Shown here in pieces: positions 5,482-12,388 of a DNA stretch of 20,700 nt. The stretch's first letter is position 1, and every line of letters begins with the position of its first letter. The translations under genes and the position numbers were made by a program. The notes below the pieces were generated by a model. The model worked only from the letters and a program-made list of their open reading frames with translations, was not told the DNA's origin and made no database searches. The DNA comes from a virus, in IMG/VR virus record IMGVR_UViG_3300035034_002123, positions 1-20,700 of that record; one strand, given 5' to 3'.

Positions 5482-6195
5482 ATGCACCATCGCCAGCCGG
5501 TTGGCATGAACTCTCGCGAAGGAAGCATCAGGGCGATGCACTCGGCACACCAGCCGAGGGAGGGCGGTTCGATCCCGACCCCTTCGCTTATTCGTGCCGA
5601 CTGGCGCGTCCAGCCGGTGGAACTCTCCGTCGCGAAAGAGATGGTTCGGCGAGAGCATTACTCGCATGGCGGCAGCAATACCGCCGTCTACACGTTCGGC
5701 ATCGTTCCGGCACGCCAATGGTTCGGGGTTTTACCGATCGCCGTCAATTGGTGGATACCCCCGACGCCAGCATGTGGCAAATCTGTGTGGCCATCCAACT
5801 GCCAATCCGTGCTGTCGCTGTCGCGGCTGGTCTGCGAACCGCACGCCCCGAAAAATGCCCCGTCTTTTTTGTTGGCTCACTCACAACGGCAGATCGACCG
5901 CGCCCGCTGGCCGATCCTCATCACGTTTGCCGACGAGTGGCAGGGACACGCCGGGACGATCTACAAGGCGGCGGGCTGGCTCGAATGCGGCCGAACGAGG
6001 CCGGAACCGACCTACGTGAAGGGCGGGCGAATGGTGTCACGCAAGGCTGGGCCGAAGACCCGAACCCACGATCAAATGCTTGCGCTGGGGTGTGAATGCG
6101 TCGGCTCGTTTCGGCGATTGCGTTTCGTTCATGTTCGTGCGGACCTGCGGGACGAGTTTGAGCCGATCCGGAAACGACTGGCAGAGGGCATATAG
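5482..6195 (+). CDS. mom: Mom-family DNA adenine modification protein
   Basis: 237 residues from ATG 5482, close to the length of phage Mu Mom, which converts adenine to N6-methylcarbamoyl-adenine in phage DNA and protects it from restriction. Segments that resemble the family are VELSVAKEMVRREHYSHGG (about 46-64), LSLSRLVCEPHAPKNAPSFL (about 111-130) and LITFADEWQGHAGTIYKAAG (about 146-165); the last is the most characteristic ('I-T-F-A-D' then 'H-x-G-T-I-Y-x-A'). These belong to an acyltransferase-like fold. The first 35 or so residues do not look like the family and coincide with a tRNA-like structure, so a later start (for example ATG 5537) is possible. The gene is convergent with the head morphogenesis gene, 12 nt apart. 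Confidence 0.8.
   Translation: MHHRQPVGMNSREGSIRAMHSAHQPREGGSIPTPSLIRADWRVQPVELSVAKEMVRREHYSHGGSNTAVYTFGIVPARQWFGVLPIAVNWWIPPTPACGKSVWPSNCQSVLSLSRLVCEPHAPKNAPSFLLAHSQRQIDRARWPILITFADEWQGHAGTIYKAAGWLECGRTRPEPTYVKGGRMVSRKAGPKTRTHDQMLALGCECVGSFRRLRFVHVRADLRDEFEPIRKRLAEGI
5517..5586 (+). other. tRNA-like cloverleaf overlapping 5' part of mom
   Basis: The 70 nt fold as a cloverleaf. The acceptor stem is CGAAGG/CCTTCG (5517-5522 with 5581-5586). The D-arm is GCAT/ATGC (5525-5528 with 5536-5539). The anticodon-like stem is CTCGG/CCGAG (5541-5545 with 5554-5558). The T-arm contains GGTTCGATCCC (5566-5576), nearly the tRNA B-box consensus, with four of five stem pairs. The anticodon-like loop is CACACCAG, eight nt or six if the stem extends, with no U33. 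No CCA end is encoded. It is therefore not a standard tRNA: it may be a degenerate tRNA, a tRNA-like regulatory element, or coincidence within coding sequence. Confidence 0.4.
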
Positions 6196-6207
6196 CCACG
6201 GCTTCCG

Positions 6208-7365
6208 CTACGGCTGATACAGCAGCAGCGTTTGATCGTCGAACGCATACCGCTCGCCATTGAGAACGACGACTTCATTCTCGACGTCCTCAACGAGGCC
6301 ATGGATGAATATGTCGTACTGCTCGAGCGCCCGCCCCACCACCGCGAGCGACCCGATCAGCATCGACGGCTCATCGCCGGGCAGCCACGACTTCCAGCCA
6401 AGATCCTTCGCCCGGGCCACAGGGTCCAGGATCGCGCGGCGCGACGGCAGCGTGATGTTGATTCCGTCGCGATGGGCCTGCCCGAGCATCCGATCGCGAG
6501 CCATGATCGCCGCCGTCGCGTATGTCCCGCCCCGGAACTGCGAGAGCCGCCGATTGCGAACCATCGTCGCCACCTCAAGATCGAACTGGCGGGCCAGCGA
6601 AAGCCCCTCCGGCCCGAACGGGTCGATCTTCCTCGCCCCGACAGCGGTCACTTCCGCAGCCATTCGGGGTTCAGCGTTCGCCGCCCCGTCTCCGAGAACG
6701 ATCAGTCGGCACCTGCACCGCGACAGGCACGGCGTATCGCCCGCGCGGGGCGCAGTCCTCAACTCACTGGGCTTCCCGGATCCCGGCGGCGAGTACGGAC
6801 TGTTCGCGGCGAGCGTGATGCACCCGGCGCAGTGCTCCGCGACGCCGAGCCGCCATTCGATCTGTGCGTCATCGGGTTGCACGTTCAGGAACCCGTGATA
6901 CATCGCAAGCCGGGTCAGCCCTGAGTACATGCCGATGCGCACATCCAACTGCCTCGGCGTCAGCGACGCTGCGAGCATCCGCCGGAAGTAGCCGATCTCT
7001 TCCTCGACGATGCGCACGACCGACGCCGCCTGCGCCGCCTGCACCTTCATGCCCGCATACCCGGCGAGCGCGACCCCGCGGGCGAACGACTTTGTCGCCG
7101 CGCTGTTCATCAGCTTCCGCGAACCGGCCAGCGCGTCACCGAGGCTCATCTTCCCGGCCTGATGCTGCTGGTAGATCGACCGGAGCGCCCGCTGTAGATC
7201 GTCCCCGAGCCGTTCCACCTGCGACAGGCTCGCCGCCCGCTGGCGGTTGGTGAGCGGCTGCGGCCTCCCGGGCTGCGGGAATCGCCTGCGGCTCGGCCGC
7301 TTCGTCTCAAGCGCCAGGTCGATAAAGCGAAGGAGCGAACTCATTGATGAGGCTGGAGTCGGCAT
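6208..7365 (-). CDS. Head morphogenesis protein, SPP1 gp7/Mu F-like
   Basis: 385 residues. The central region has the layout of the phage Mu F/SPP1 gp7 minor head protein domain: a helical stretch (LDVRIGMYSGLTRLAMYHGF), then E-W-R-L-G-V-A-E-H-C-x-x-C with Cys179 and Cys182, a loop, and T-P-C-L-S-R-C-R-C-R-L with Cys213, Cys217 and Cys219. This cysteine pattern ('W...C..C ... C.C.C.L') is the hallmark of the family and probably binds a metal. These proteins sit at the portal vertex and take part in DNA ejection or head assembly. The start ATG at 7365 has GAGGGG 7 nt upstream and lies within the 3' end of the portal gene (59 nt overlap). The gene order portal then gp7-like is usual. Confidence 0.72.
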   Translation of the reverse strand: MPTPASSMSSLLRFIDLALETKRPSRRRFPQPGRPQPLTNRQRAASLSQVERLGDDLQRALRSIYQQHQAGKMSLGDALAGSRKLMNSAATKSFARGVALAGYAGMKVQAAQAASVVRIVEEEIGYFRRMLAASLTPRQLDVRIGMYSGLTRLAMYHGFLNVQPDDAQIEWRLGVAEHCAGCITLAANSPYSPPGSGKPSELRTAPRAGDTPCLSRCRCRLIVLGDGAANAEPRMAAEVTAVGARKIDPFGPEGLSLARQFDLEVATMVRNRRLSQFRGGTYATAAIMARDRMLGQAHRDGINITLPSRRAILDPVARAKDLGWKSWLPGDEPSMLIGSLAVVGRALEQYDIFIHGLVEDVENEVVVLNGERYAFDDQTLLLYQP

Positions 7366-8935
7366 ACCGCATCCCCTCTACATCCCCGCCGACCGCGAGG
7401 ATCTCTTTGAAGGACTCGATGAGCTCTTCGGCGAGCAGTGGGTCGGTCTGCCCGAGCTTCGTGATCGCCGACTCGACACTCTCGCTGTCGGGCTTGCCCC
7501 GGCTCTCGCTGTCCTCGCCGGGCGTGACCTGCGTGAAGAGCCTGTTCATTTCCTCGTCGCTGAGGTCGCGGAGTTCGTCGTCCATGCGAAGGAGATGGCG
7601 GAGTACCCATCGTGGGTTCGCACGGAAGTCCATCCCCGCCTCCGCCATCGCCTTCAACGCCTGAGCCGTGAGCAGCTTGATCTGGGCCTGGAGCATGTCG
7701 TCACGGGCGCCGATCTCCGGCACGCCGACGGAGACCTGATCCCGAATCACATCCGGGCTGATCCCGGCCCGCAGCATATGCACGATCGCTAAGTGGTAAA
7801 AACCGGGCACCATGTAGTTCTGCACCCCGCGGCAAACCCGAGCAAACGCCACATCGATCTGCATGAGACTCGATCGCCCACCGCCGTCACGGGATCGCCC
7901 GAGGTAATCACTCGGCACGCCCAGCGCGCCGAAATACGCCTGCGAAAACATCTTCAAGTCCTCGACCGTGCCGAGGTTGTTATCGCCCTCCATCACCTTG
8001 ACGCCGTAGCTCAGCCCCTCGCCGGCGGGCACAAACAAGTCCTCGTCGGGCACCATCGGCCGGCGGAACGAGTCGGTGTTGTCGCCGACGAGCGAGTCGC
8101 GGCGGTAATGCTCCATCCACTCACGGACGCGGGCCTTGATGGCGACGGGGTCATCTTTGATGTCGGAGCAATCGATATCCCACGCGTACCGCTGGGCCGC
8201 CCTCGACAGGCGGGCGATGACGGCCGAGTCCATCATGCCGAGCATCTGGAGTCCGATCGGCGCGAACGGCCGCAGGATCGATTGACCGTAGAGAATCGTC
8301 TTCGTCGCCGTCGTCCGGCGGGTCATCAGCGAGAAGTGCGGCAAGACCCACTTCGGGATCTTGGTGGCCTGCGACTTCATGCCGCGGTAGTCGAAGTCGT
8401 CATCCTCGACGTCCTGCTGGATCCAATACTCGTCGTTCGATGATGCCTGGAGGTTGCGGTAGATGGTTGCGGGCGGGATCGGCTTGAGCCGCGTGACGCC
8501 GGCTTCACCCAACACGATCTGCGGCATGATCGAACCGTACTTGCATGTTTCGCGCACGACCCACATCGCTTCGGACGCCATGATCCGCGTGACGTCGTCC
8601 GCCGCTTTCTGAAGTGCGGCGGGGGCGTTGTTCTCGTCTTCGAGCTTCACGCGGAAGCTATCCTTGCCTGAGCCGGTCAGCGTGCCGGTGCAGCAAGTCG
8701 TCGAGATCGCCATCAGAGCTCCGGAAACGTCGGAAATGTCGTCTTCGAGCGTGTCGTAGAACTTCATCTCATCGACGCGCTTGCCGGGAATGATGTGCGT
8801 CTGGCCGCGCCTCTGGCCCTGCGAGGCGCGGCTGATCGGGTCATCGCCCTTGGGCGAGACGTGCCCGGACGGTCCGGGGTCGGATGTCAGCATGCTTCCG
8901 ACGAAGTTTGAGATCTTGGCAAGGGCGCGTGTCAT
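7307..8935 (-). CDS. Portal protein, T4 gp20-like
   Basis: 542 residues, within the usual size of T4-type portals (about 520). These form the dodecameric ring at the unique head vertex through which DNA is packaged and ejected. Matching segments include YGQSILRPFAPIGLQ (216-230), then VIARLSRAAQRYAWDID (239-255), corresponding to the gp20 pattern 'Y-R-[IL]-[ST]-R-A-P-E-R-R-V-F-Y-I-D'. Further on, GDNNLGTVEDLKMFSQAYFGALGVPSDYL (317-345) corresponds to 'G-x-N-L-G-x-[IV]-E-D-[VL]-x-[YF]-F-x-K-L-[YF]-x-A-L-x-V-P'. The ATG at 8935 lies 17 nt after the terminase stop and is preceded by GCGTCTAGT at 11-nt spacing. The 3' end overlaps the next gene by 59 nt. Confidence 0.82.
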   Translation of the reverse strand: MTRALAKISNFVGSMLTSDPGPSGHVSPKGDDPISRASQGQRRGQTHIIPGKRVDEMKFYDTLEDDISDVSGALMAISTTCCTGTLTGSGKDSFRVKLEDENNAPAALQKAADDVTRIMASEAMWVVRETCKYGSIMPQIVLGEAGVTRLKPIPPATIYRNLQASSNDEYWIQQDVEDDDFDYRGMKSQATKIPKWVLPHFSLMTRRTTATKTILYGQSILRPFAPIGLQMLGMMDSAVIARLSRAAQRYAWDIDCSDIKDDPVAIKARVREWMEHYRRDSLVGDNTDSFRRPMVPDEDLFVPAGEGLSYGVKVMEGDNNLGTVEDLKMFSQAYFGALGVPSDYLGRSRDGGGRSSLMQIDVAFARVCRGVQNYMVPGFYHLAIVHMLRAGISPDVIRDQVSVGVPEIGARDDMLQAQIKLLTAQALKAMAEAGMDFRANPRWVLRHLLRMDDELRDLSDEEMNRLFTQVTPGEDSESRGKPDSESVESAITKLGQTDPLLAEELIESFKEILAVGGDVEGMRYADSSLINEFAPSLYRPGA

Positions 8936-8944
8936 TGGCTTCTC

Positions 8945-8953
8945 ACTAGACGC
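8945..8953 (-). promoter_or_regulatory. Start-associated motif GCGTCTAGT (portal)
   Basis: The minus strand reads TAGCGTCTAGTGAGA, beginning with the TAG stop of the terminase gene. The GCGTCTA core ends 11 nt before the portal ATG at 8935. It is the only one of the five with longer spacing; a weak GAGAAG follows it. Confidence 0.55.
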
Positions 8954-10746
8954 TATCCGACGGCGACGATCGGCTTATGTGTCCGCCGCCCAGTTGTAGA
9001 CCCCCTCGCCGGGTTGCGCTCGATGCGAATGTCGCTCTTGTCCTGATTGAACATCATCTCGTAGACATCGGCGGCGATGAGGTCGTACGTGGCGGCATGA
9101 AGCTGGTGATCCGGGCCATCTTCCTCCCAGCGGTACCTTGCCTCGCCAGCCCCGCCCGGCGTGTACAGCACGCGGGCGCTCGACATCATCTCGTCGCGAA
9201 GTCGGCCGTTGATCGCGTGCTGCCACGCCCGGAACATCACGACGTCATTCCGCACGAAGCTCGTGTAAAGTTTGTCGATCGAGATGGTGCGGTCGGCCTT
9301 GACCATCTTGGGCTTGTCGCCCGGATGCTCGCCCTTGAGCACTGGCGACCACCACTCATCCATCGGTGCGGTCGAGTATTTCACCATCACGCAGCGGATC
9401 CCAGCCTCCCCGAGCTTCCGCTGGATCTCCATCGACGTGTGCTTCGACGGCTGCGAGTCGATCGCCGCCACCCGGACGCCGAGTTGTCTCAGCTTCGTCA
9501 CCAGGTCCGCGTTTGTCACCTTGCCGACGAAAATCTTGTGCTGCTTGCGGGTCGGGTCGGGGTAGGTCGAGACATGGACGTCGAAATACGGCTCATTGAC
9601 GTCGATGCCCGCGGTGCAGGGGCCGGGGTGCTGCTCGAACATCTTGTACGACGGGTCGACGCAGCCCTCGATCATGGCCTCGGTGAACCTCGCGACGCCT
9701 GCCGTGAACGGGCGCCCGAGCGACAGGTTCATGAAGTTCTGGTAGCCGGTCGGGTCATCGACGTTCTTGCGGAATCGGTCTACGAGCGAAGTGATGCCCG
9801 GACCCATCTTGAGCGCCAGGGGTTCAACCCAATAACTCCGGAGTTTCGATCGCTTATTCTGCTGCTCCCATTCGCCTTCCGCGAGGCGATCGAATGGCTT
9901 GTGGCACTCGATGCAGATCGGCCTCGGTTCCGGCGATTCGGCCTCCCACCTGTGATCGCGGACCTCAAAATCGAGGACTCGCCCCGAGTGATCCATGTCG
10001 GCGTTGATGAAGTTTTCGAACCAGTCGAGAATCTGCGGATGGCCGCACTGGTCGCACTTCGTGAACCACCGCCACTGGTCGCCGCGGAGAAACAGGGCGT
10101 GGATGTTGTCGCCAGAGACGCTGCCGTCCTGTCGGATGGATGCCTGGAACGTCGGCGTCGAGATCGTGTCTTCGAACGCGAACTCCGACGCGTTCATGCG
10201 GTCGGGGTACATCGACAGGTTGCCTTGATCGTGGAAGTCCTTTTCGTCGATGTGCATACAGTCGGCCGAGAACGATGTCAGATCGTCGATCGACCGCGAC
10301 GTCTTGATGAAGAGCTTGCCATACTCGCCCCATGTCATGTAGGTGTGCGAGTCGAATTGGCGGACCCGGCTGCGGTAGTACGGCGTGGCCTCGATCGTCG
10401 GAACGATTTTGCCCTTTGCAAGCTCCGAAATCTTCGAATGCTTCGTGAGCACCCACCCGACCGCGAGGCCGAGATCCATCTGAGCAAACGACTTCACGAG
10501 TTCGAGAAGGGTCTTCCCTCGCTGGGCGGCCGAAATTACGGTCAGGTTTGGCGAGGCGTCGGCGTAGATTCGCCTCCACTGAGGCTCGAGACGTATCGGT
10601 CGCCCGGCCTCCGTGCGATGGTGATGCTCGGCCAGGTACAACGTGTGCTTCGCGATGGAGTGCGCCATGCCCATCCGACGGATGGCGCTCTCGGTCATCT
10701 GCACTTTCTTGCCGGCCATCTCGACGGTGTAGACCGACTCAGCCAT
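8953..10746 (-). CDS. Terminase large subunit, lambda GpA type
   Basis: 597 residues. This is the packaging ATPase-nuclease that cuts concatemeric DNA and drives it through the portal. The ATPase half has a Walker A-like S-A-A-Q-R-G-K-T (72-79), as in the atypical loop of GpA-type terminases, and a Walker B-like ADCMHIDEKDF (161-171). A zinc-binding insertion uses Cys231/Cys234 and Cys278/Cys281 (CDQCGHPQ and CIECHKPF), again a GpA-family trait. The nuclease half begins at GIDVNEPYFDVHVSTYPDP. The start overlaps the previous gene by 8 nt and has AAGGTGG about 6 nt upstream. The stop TAG abuts the portal start-associated element. A long open frame on the opposite strand is only a shadow. Confidence 0.9.
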   Translation of the reverse strand: MAESVYTVEMAGKKVQMTESAIRRMGMAHSIAKHTLYLAEHHHRTEAGRPIRLEPQWRRIYADASPNLTVISAAQRGKTLLELVKSFAQMDLGLAVGWVLTKHSKISELAKGKIVPTIEATPYYRSRVRQFDSHTYMTWGEYGKLFIKTSRSIDDLTSFSADCMHIDEKDFHDQGNLSMYPDRMNASEFAFEDTISTPTFQASIRQDGSVSGDNIHALFLRGDQWRWFTKCDQCGHPQILDWFENFINADMDHSGRVLDFEVRDHRWEAESPEPRPICIECHKPFDRLAEGEWEQQNKRSKLRSYWVEPLALKMGPGITSLVDRFRKNVDDPTGYQNFMNLSLGRPFTAGVARFTEAMIEGCVDPSYKMFEQHPGPCTAGIDVNEPYFDVHVSTYPDPTRKQHKIFVGKVTNADLVTKLRQLGVRVAAIDSQPSKHTSMEIQRKLGEAGIRCVMVKYSTAPMDEWWSPVLKGEHPGDKPKMVKADRTISIDKLYTSFVRNDVVMFRAWQHAINGRLRDEMMSSARVLYTPGGAGEARYRWEEDGPDHQLHAATYDLIAADVYEMMFNQDKSDIRIERNPARGSTTGRRTHKPIVAVG

Positions 10747-11356
10747 CCTCTACCACCTTGCCGCCAAACATCCCGGCGATCTGCCTCACATGGCCCTCCG
10801 CGATGCTCTGTGCGGTGCCCGAGTCGATGAAGTCGATGGTCTGCTGACGGTTGTCGGCTGGAATCTCGGTCTTGACGCCCTGCGCGATCGCGATCTTCTC
10901 TGCGATCGTCCTCGCCAGCGCCGCCGCCGAAACGTTGAACTGCTCCGCCTGAACCTCGGTCTTCGTGGCCTGCTCGTCATCCGCGCCAGCGGAGCGACCT
11001 GGCCGCTGCGTCACTGTGGACTTCACTTTGTCCGTGACAACGTGGTGCATGGTCAACGCATACAGCGTGTTCAGCCGCTCGAGGTAGACGGCCCTCGCGT
11101 CTTCGCAGAACCCTTCCGGAGTTTTCCCGCGGGCAAACTCGCGCGACTTCTGGAGCCATTTGAGGCGGTCGGCCTTTGAGCTCAGCCCCCACTCGTCTTT
11201 CATCCGGTCGAGGGCGACATCTTCACCTTCGGCCGCGACCCATGCGATAGCCTGGTGCATCTTGTCGAGGAACGCGGACTCTGTCATTGACAAGCCGGGC
11301 ACGCCGTCTTCGACAACGCTCGCGTCCGCCTCGATCGTTTCGAGGTCGCGGTACAT
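10739..11356 (-). CDS. Probable terminase small subunit
   Basis: 205 residues from ATG 11356; a TTG two codons upstream is possible but the ATG has the GCGTCTAGT element at exactly 7 nt. The protein is acidic to neutral and mostly helical, with a central charged region (LDRMKDEWGLSSKADRLKWL) and a C-terminal helical part. No membrane or catalytic motif is visible. The assignment rests mainly on position: it is immediately upstream of, and overlaps by 8 nt, the large terminase gene, where DNA-recognition small terminases normally lie. A helix-turn-helix near residues 55-80 is plausible but not clear. Confidence 0.55.
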   Translation of the reverse strand: MYRDLETIEADASVVEDGVPGLSMTESAFLDKMHQAIAWVAAEGEDVALDRMKDEWGLSSKADRLKWLQKSREFARGKTPEGFCEDARAVYLERLNTLYALTMHHVVTDKVKSTVTQRPGRSAGADDEQATKTEVQAEQFNVSAAALARTIAEKIAIAQGVKTEIPADNRQQTIDFIDSGTAQSIAEGHVRQIAGMFGGKVVEDG

Positions 11357-11358
11357 GC

Positions 11359-12138
11359 TCAACTAGACGCCGCCTTGGCGGGCGGCTCGCCTTCCGGCTG
11401 GTTTTCTTCCGGATCAGGGTCGATCGACTCGTAGAAACCTTCGGACTCGTTGGCGTCAGCAGCCTCGGCCTCGGCCTGCGCCTGGATAAGCCACGCCTCG
11501 CAGATCAGCGCGATCGCCGCGCCCGGCACATGCTCGCTGAGTCCGGAGACCCGCCCATCGGCCTTCGCGAGCTTGATCGCCCGCGTGACGACCTGCTTCT
11601 GCTCGGACGTCAGGAAGAACACTTCCGGCGACGACTTTCGCCCCATCTGCTTCTTGCGCGACTTGAGATCGTCGACCACTGCGGTCGACCTGGCCTTCGC
11701 GAGCTTGTGAAGCTCATCCTGGGTCTCGGGCACGACGGAAGATAGCGCCTCGGCGTCCGTCTCTCTGAGAAGATCGGCAAGCAGATCGCGACGCATCTTC
11801 TTCGACTCCTTGCCGCGGAGCGAGTTCATTGTCAGAAGCATTTGCTTGGCCCGGGAGTCGGTGACGCCAGCAACGACGTAGGCGGGCACTTCTTCTCGGC
11901 CGAGATCCTTCGCGACAGCCCATCGGTGATGCCCATCGAGGATCTGGAGGCTCCCGGCCTCGTGCTCTTTCTGAAACTCCTCAGAGGCTTCGAGCGACCG
12001 GACGAACAGCGGCGGAATCTCGCCGGATGCGCGGATGTTCAGCTTCAGCTTCTCGTACAACTCGTCGCTCATCTTGTTCGGATTGCGCGGGTGCGCGATC
12101 AGCGACGAAACATCAACCGTCCGCATTTTCTCAGCCAT
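11359..12138 (-). CDS. ParB N-terminal domain protein
   Basis: 259 residues. The N-terminal 90 residues have the ParB/Srx fold signature: SSLIAHPRNPNKM (11-23), then LQILDGHHRWAVAKDLG (64-80), with GHHR at 69-72 in place of the 'G-E-R-R' nucleotide-binding box. The remainder is helical and ends in an acidic, Pro-rich tail. ParB-domain proteins bind CTP or cleave DNA depending on the subfamily. Phages often carry one next to the terminase genes, where a role in packaging-site recognition or regulation is suspected but not established. GAAGGG sits 6 nt before ATG 12138. The start overlaps the previous gene by 8 nt; the stop TGA lies a few bases before the small terminase start. Confidence 0.78.
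   Translation of the reverse strand: MAEKMRTVDVSSLIAHPRNPNKMSDELYEKLKLNIRASGEIPPLFVRSLEASEEFQKEHEAGSLQILDGHHRWAVAKDLGREEVPAYVVAGVTDSRAKQMLLTMNSLRGKESKKMRRDLLADLLRETDAEALSSVVPETQDELHKLAKARSTAVVDDLKSRKKQMGRKSSPEVFFLTSEQKQVVTRAIKLAKADGRVSGLSEHVPGAAIALICEAWLIQAQAEAEAADANESEGFYESIDPDPEENQPEGEPPAKAASS
11362..11370 (-). promoter_or_regulatory. Start-associated motif GCGTCTAGT (small terminase)
   Basis: The minus strand reads GCGTCTAGTTGAGC then ATG (11356), with 7 nt between the GCGTCTA core and ATG. It also encodes the last Ala-Ser-Ser of the ParB-like gene, so the element is maintained inside coding sequence. Confidence 0.58.
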
Positions 12139-12388
12139 TCCATGCCCTTCTGTGCTTGCTTTCGACCGCCCGGCGTTCCCGCGCCGAGAGGAAGTCCTGG
12201 CGGCGACGACACGCTATCTCAACCATAATCGGCAGGTAGAGAAGCCACGCGACCGGAAAGTGCCAGCCGATGATACCGATCCCTGCGGCGTGGATGACGA
12301 GGTTCAGCTTGCGAACGGCGAACATCATCCGCCACTTCGTCCGCAGCGAGTCGATTTCCCTGAGTTTTAGTTCATGCGGACGGAGCAT
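12131..12388 (-). CDS. Small membrane protein (85 aa)
   Basis: 85 residues from ATG 12388. After a charged N terminus (MLRPHELKLREIDSLRTKWR) comes a hydrophobic segment of about 30 residues (LNLVIHAAGIGIIGWHFPVA and beyond) that could be one long or two short membrane helices. A basic tail follows (RRRQDFLSARERRAVESKHR). It is placed between the helicase and ParB-like genes with overlaps at both ends (17 nt and 8 nt). An upstream TTG would add four residues. The function is unknown; membrane association is inferred from hydrophobicity. Confidence 0.6.
   Translation of the reverse strand: MLRPHELKLREIDSLRTKWRMMFAVRKLNLVIHAAGIGIIGWHFPVAWLLYLPIMVEIACRRRQDFLSARERRAVESKHRRAWNG

Noticed and set aside
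5517-5586. Functional canonical tRNA gene
   Set aside because: The anticodon-like loop is 8 (or 6) nt and lacks U33, one T-stem pair is mismatched and no CCA is encoded; kept only as a tRNA-like structure.
6196-6207. Bidirectional terminator between convergent mom and head morphogenesis genes
   Set aside because: Only a 4-bp imperfect stem can be formed around the 12-nt gap and there is no T-tract on either strand.
8977-10830. 617-codon open frame on the plus strand
   Set aside because: It is antisense to the large terminase gene, whose motifs are clear. The translation is Arg/Val/Leu/Asp-rich without domains, as expected from codon bias in GC-rich DNA.
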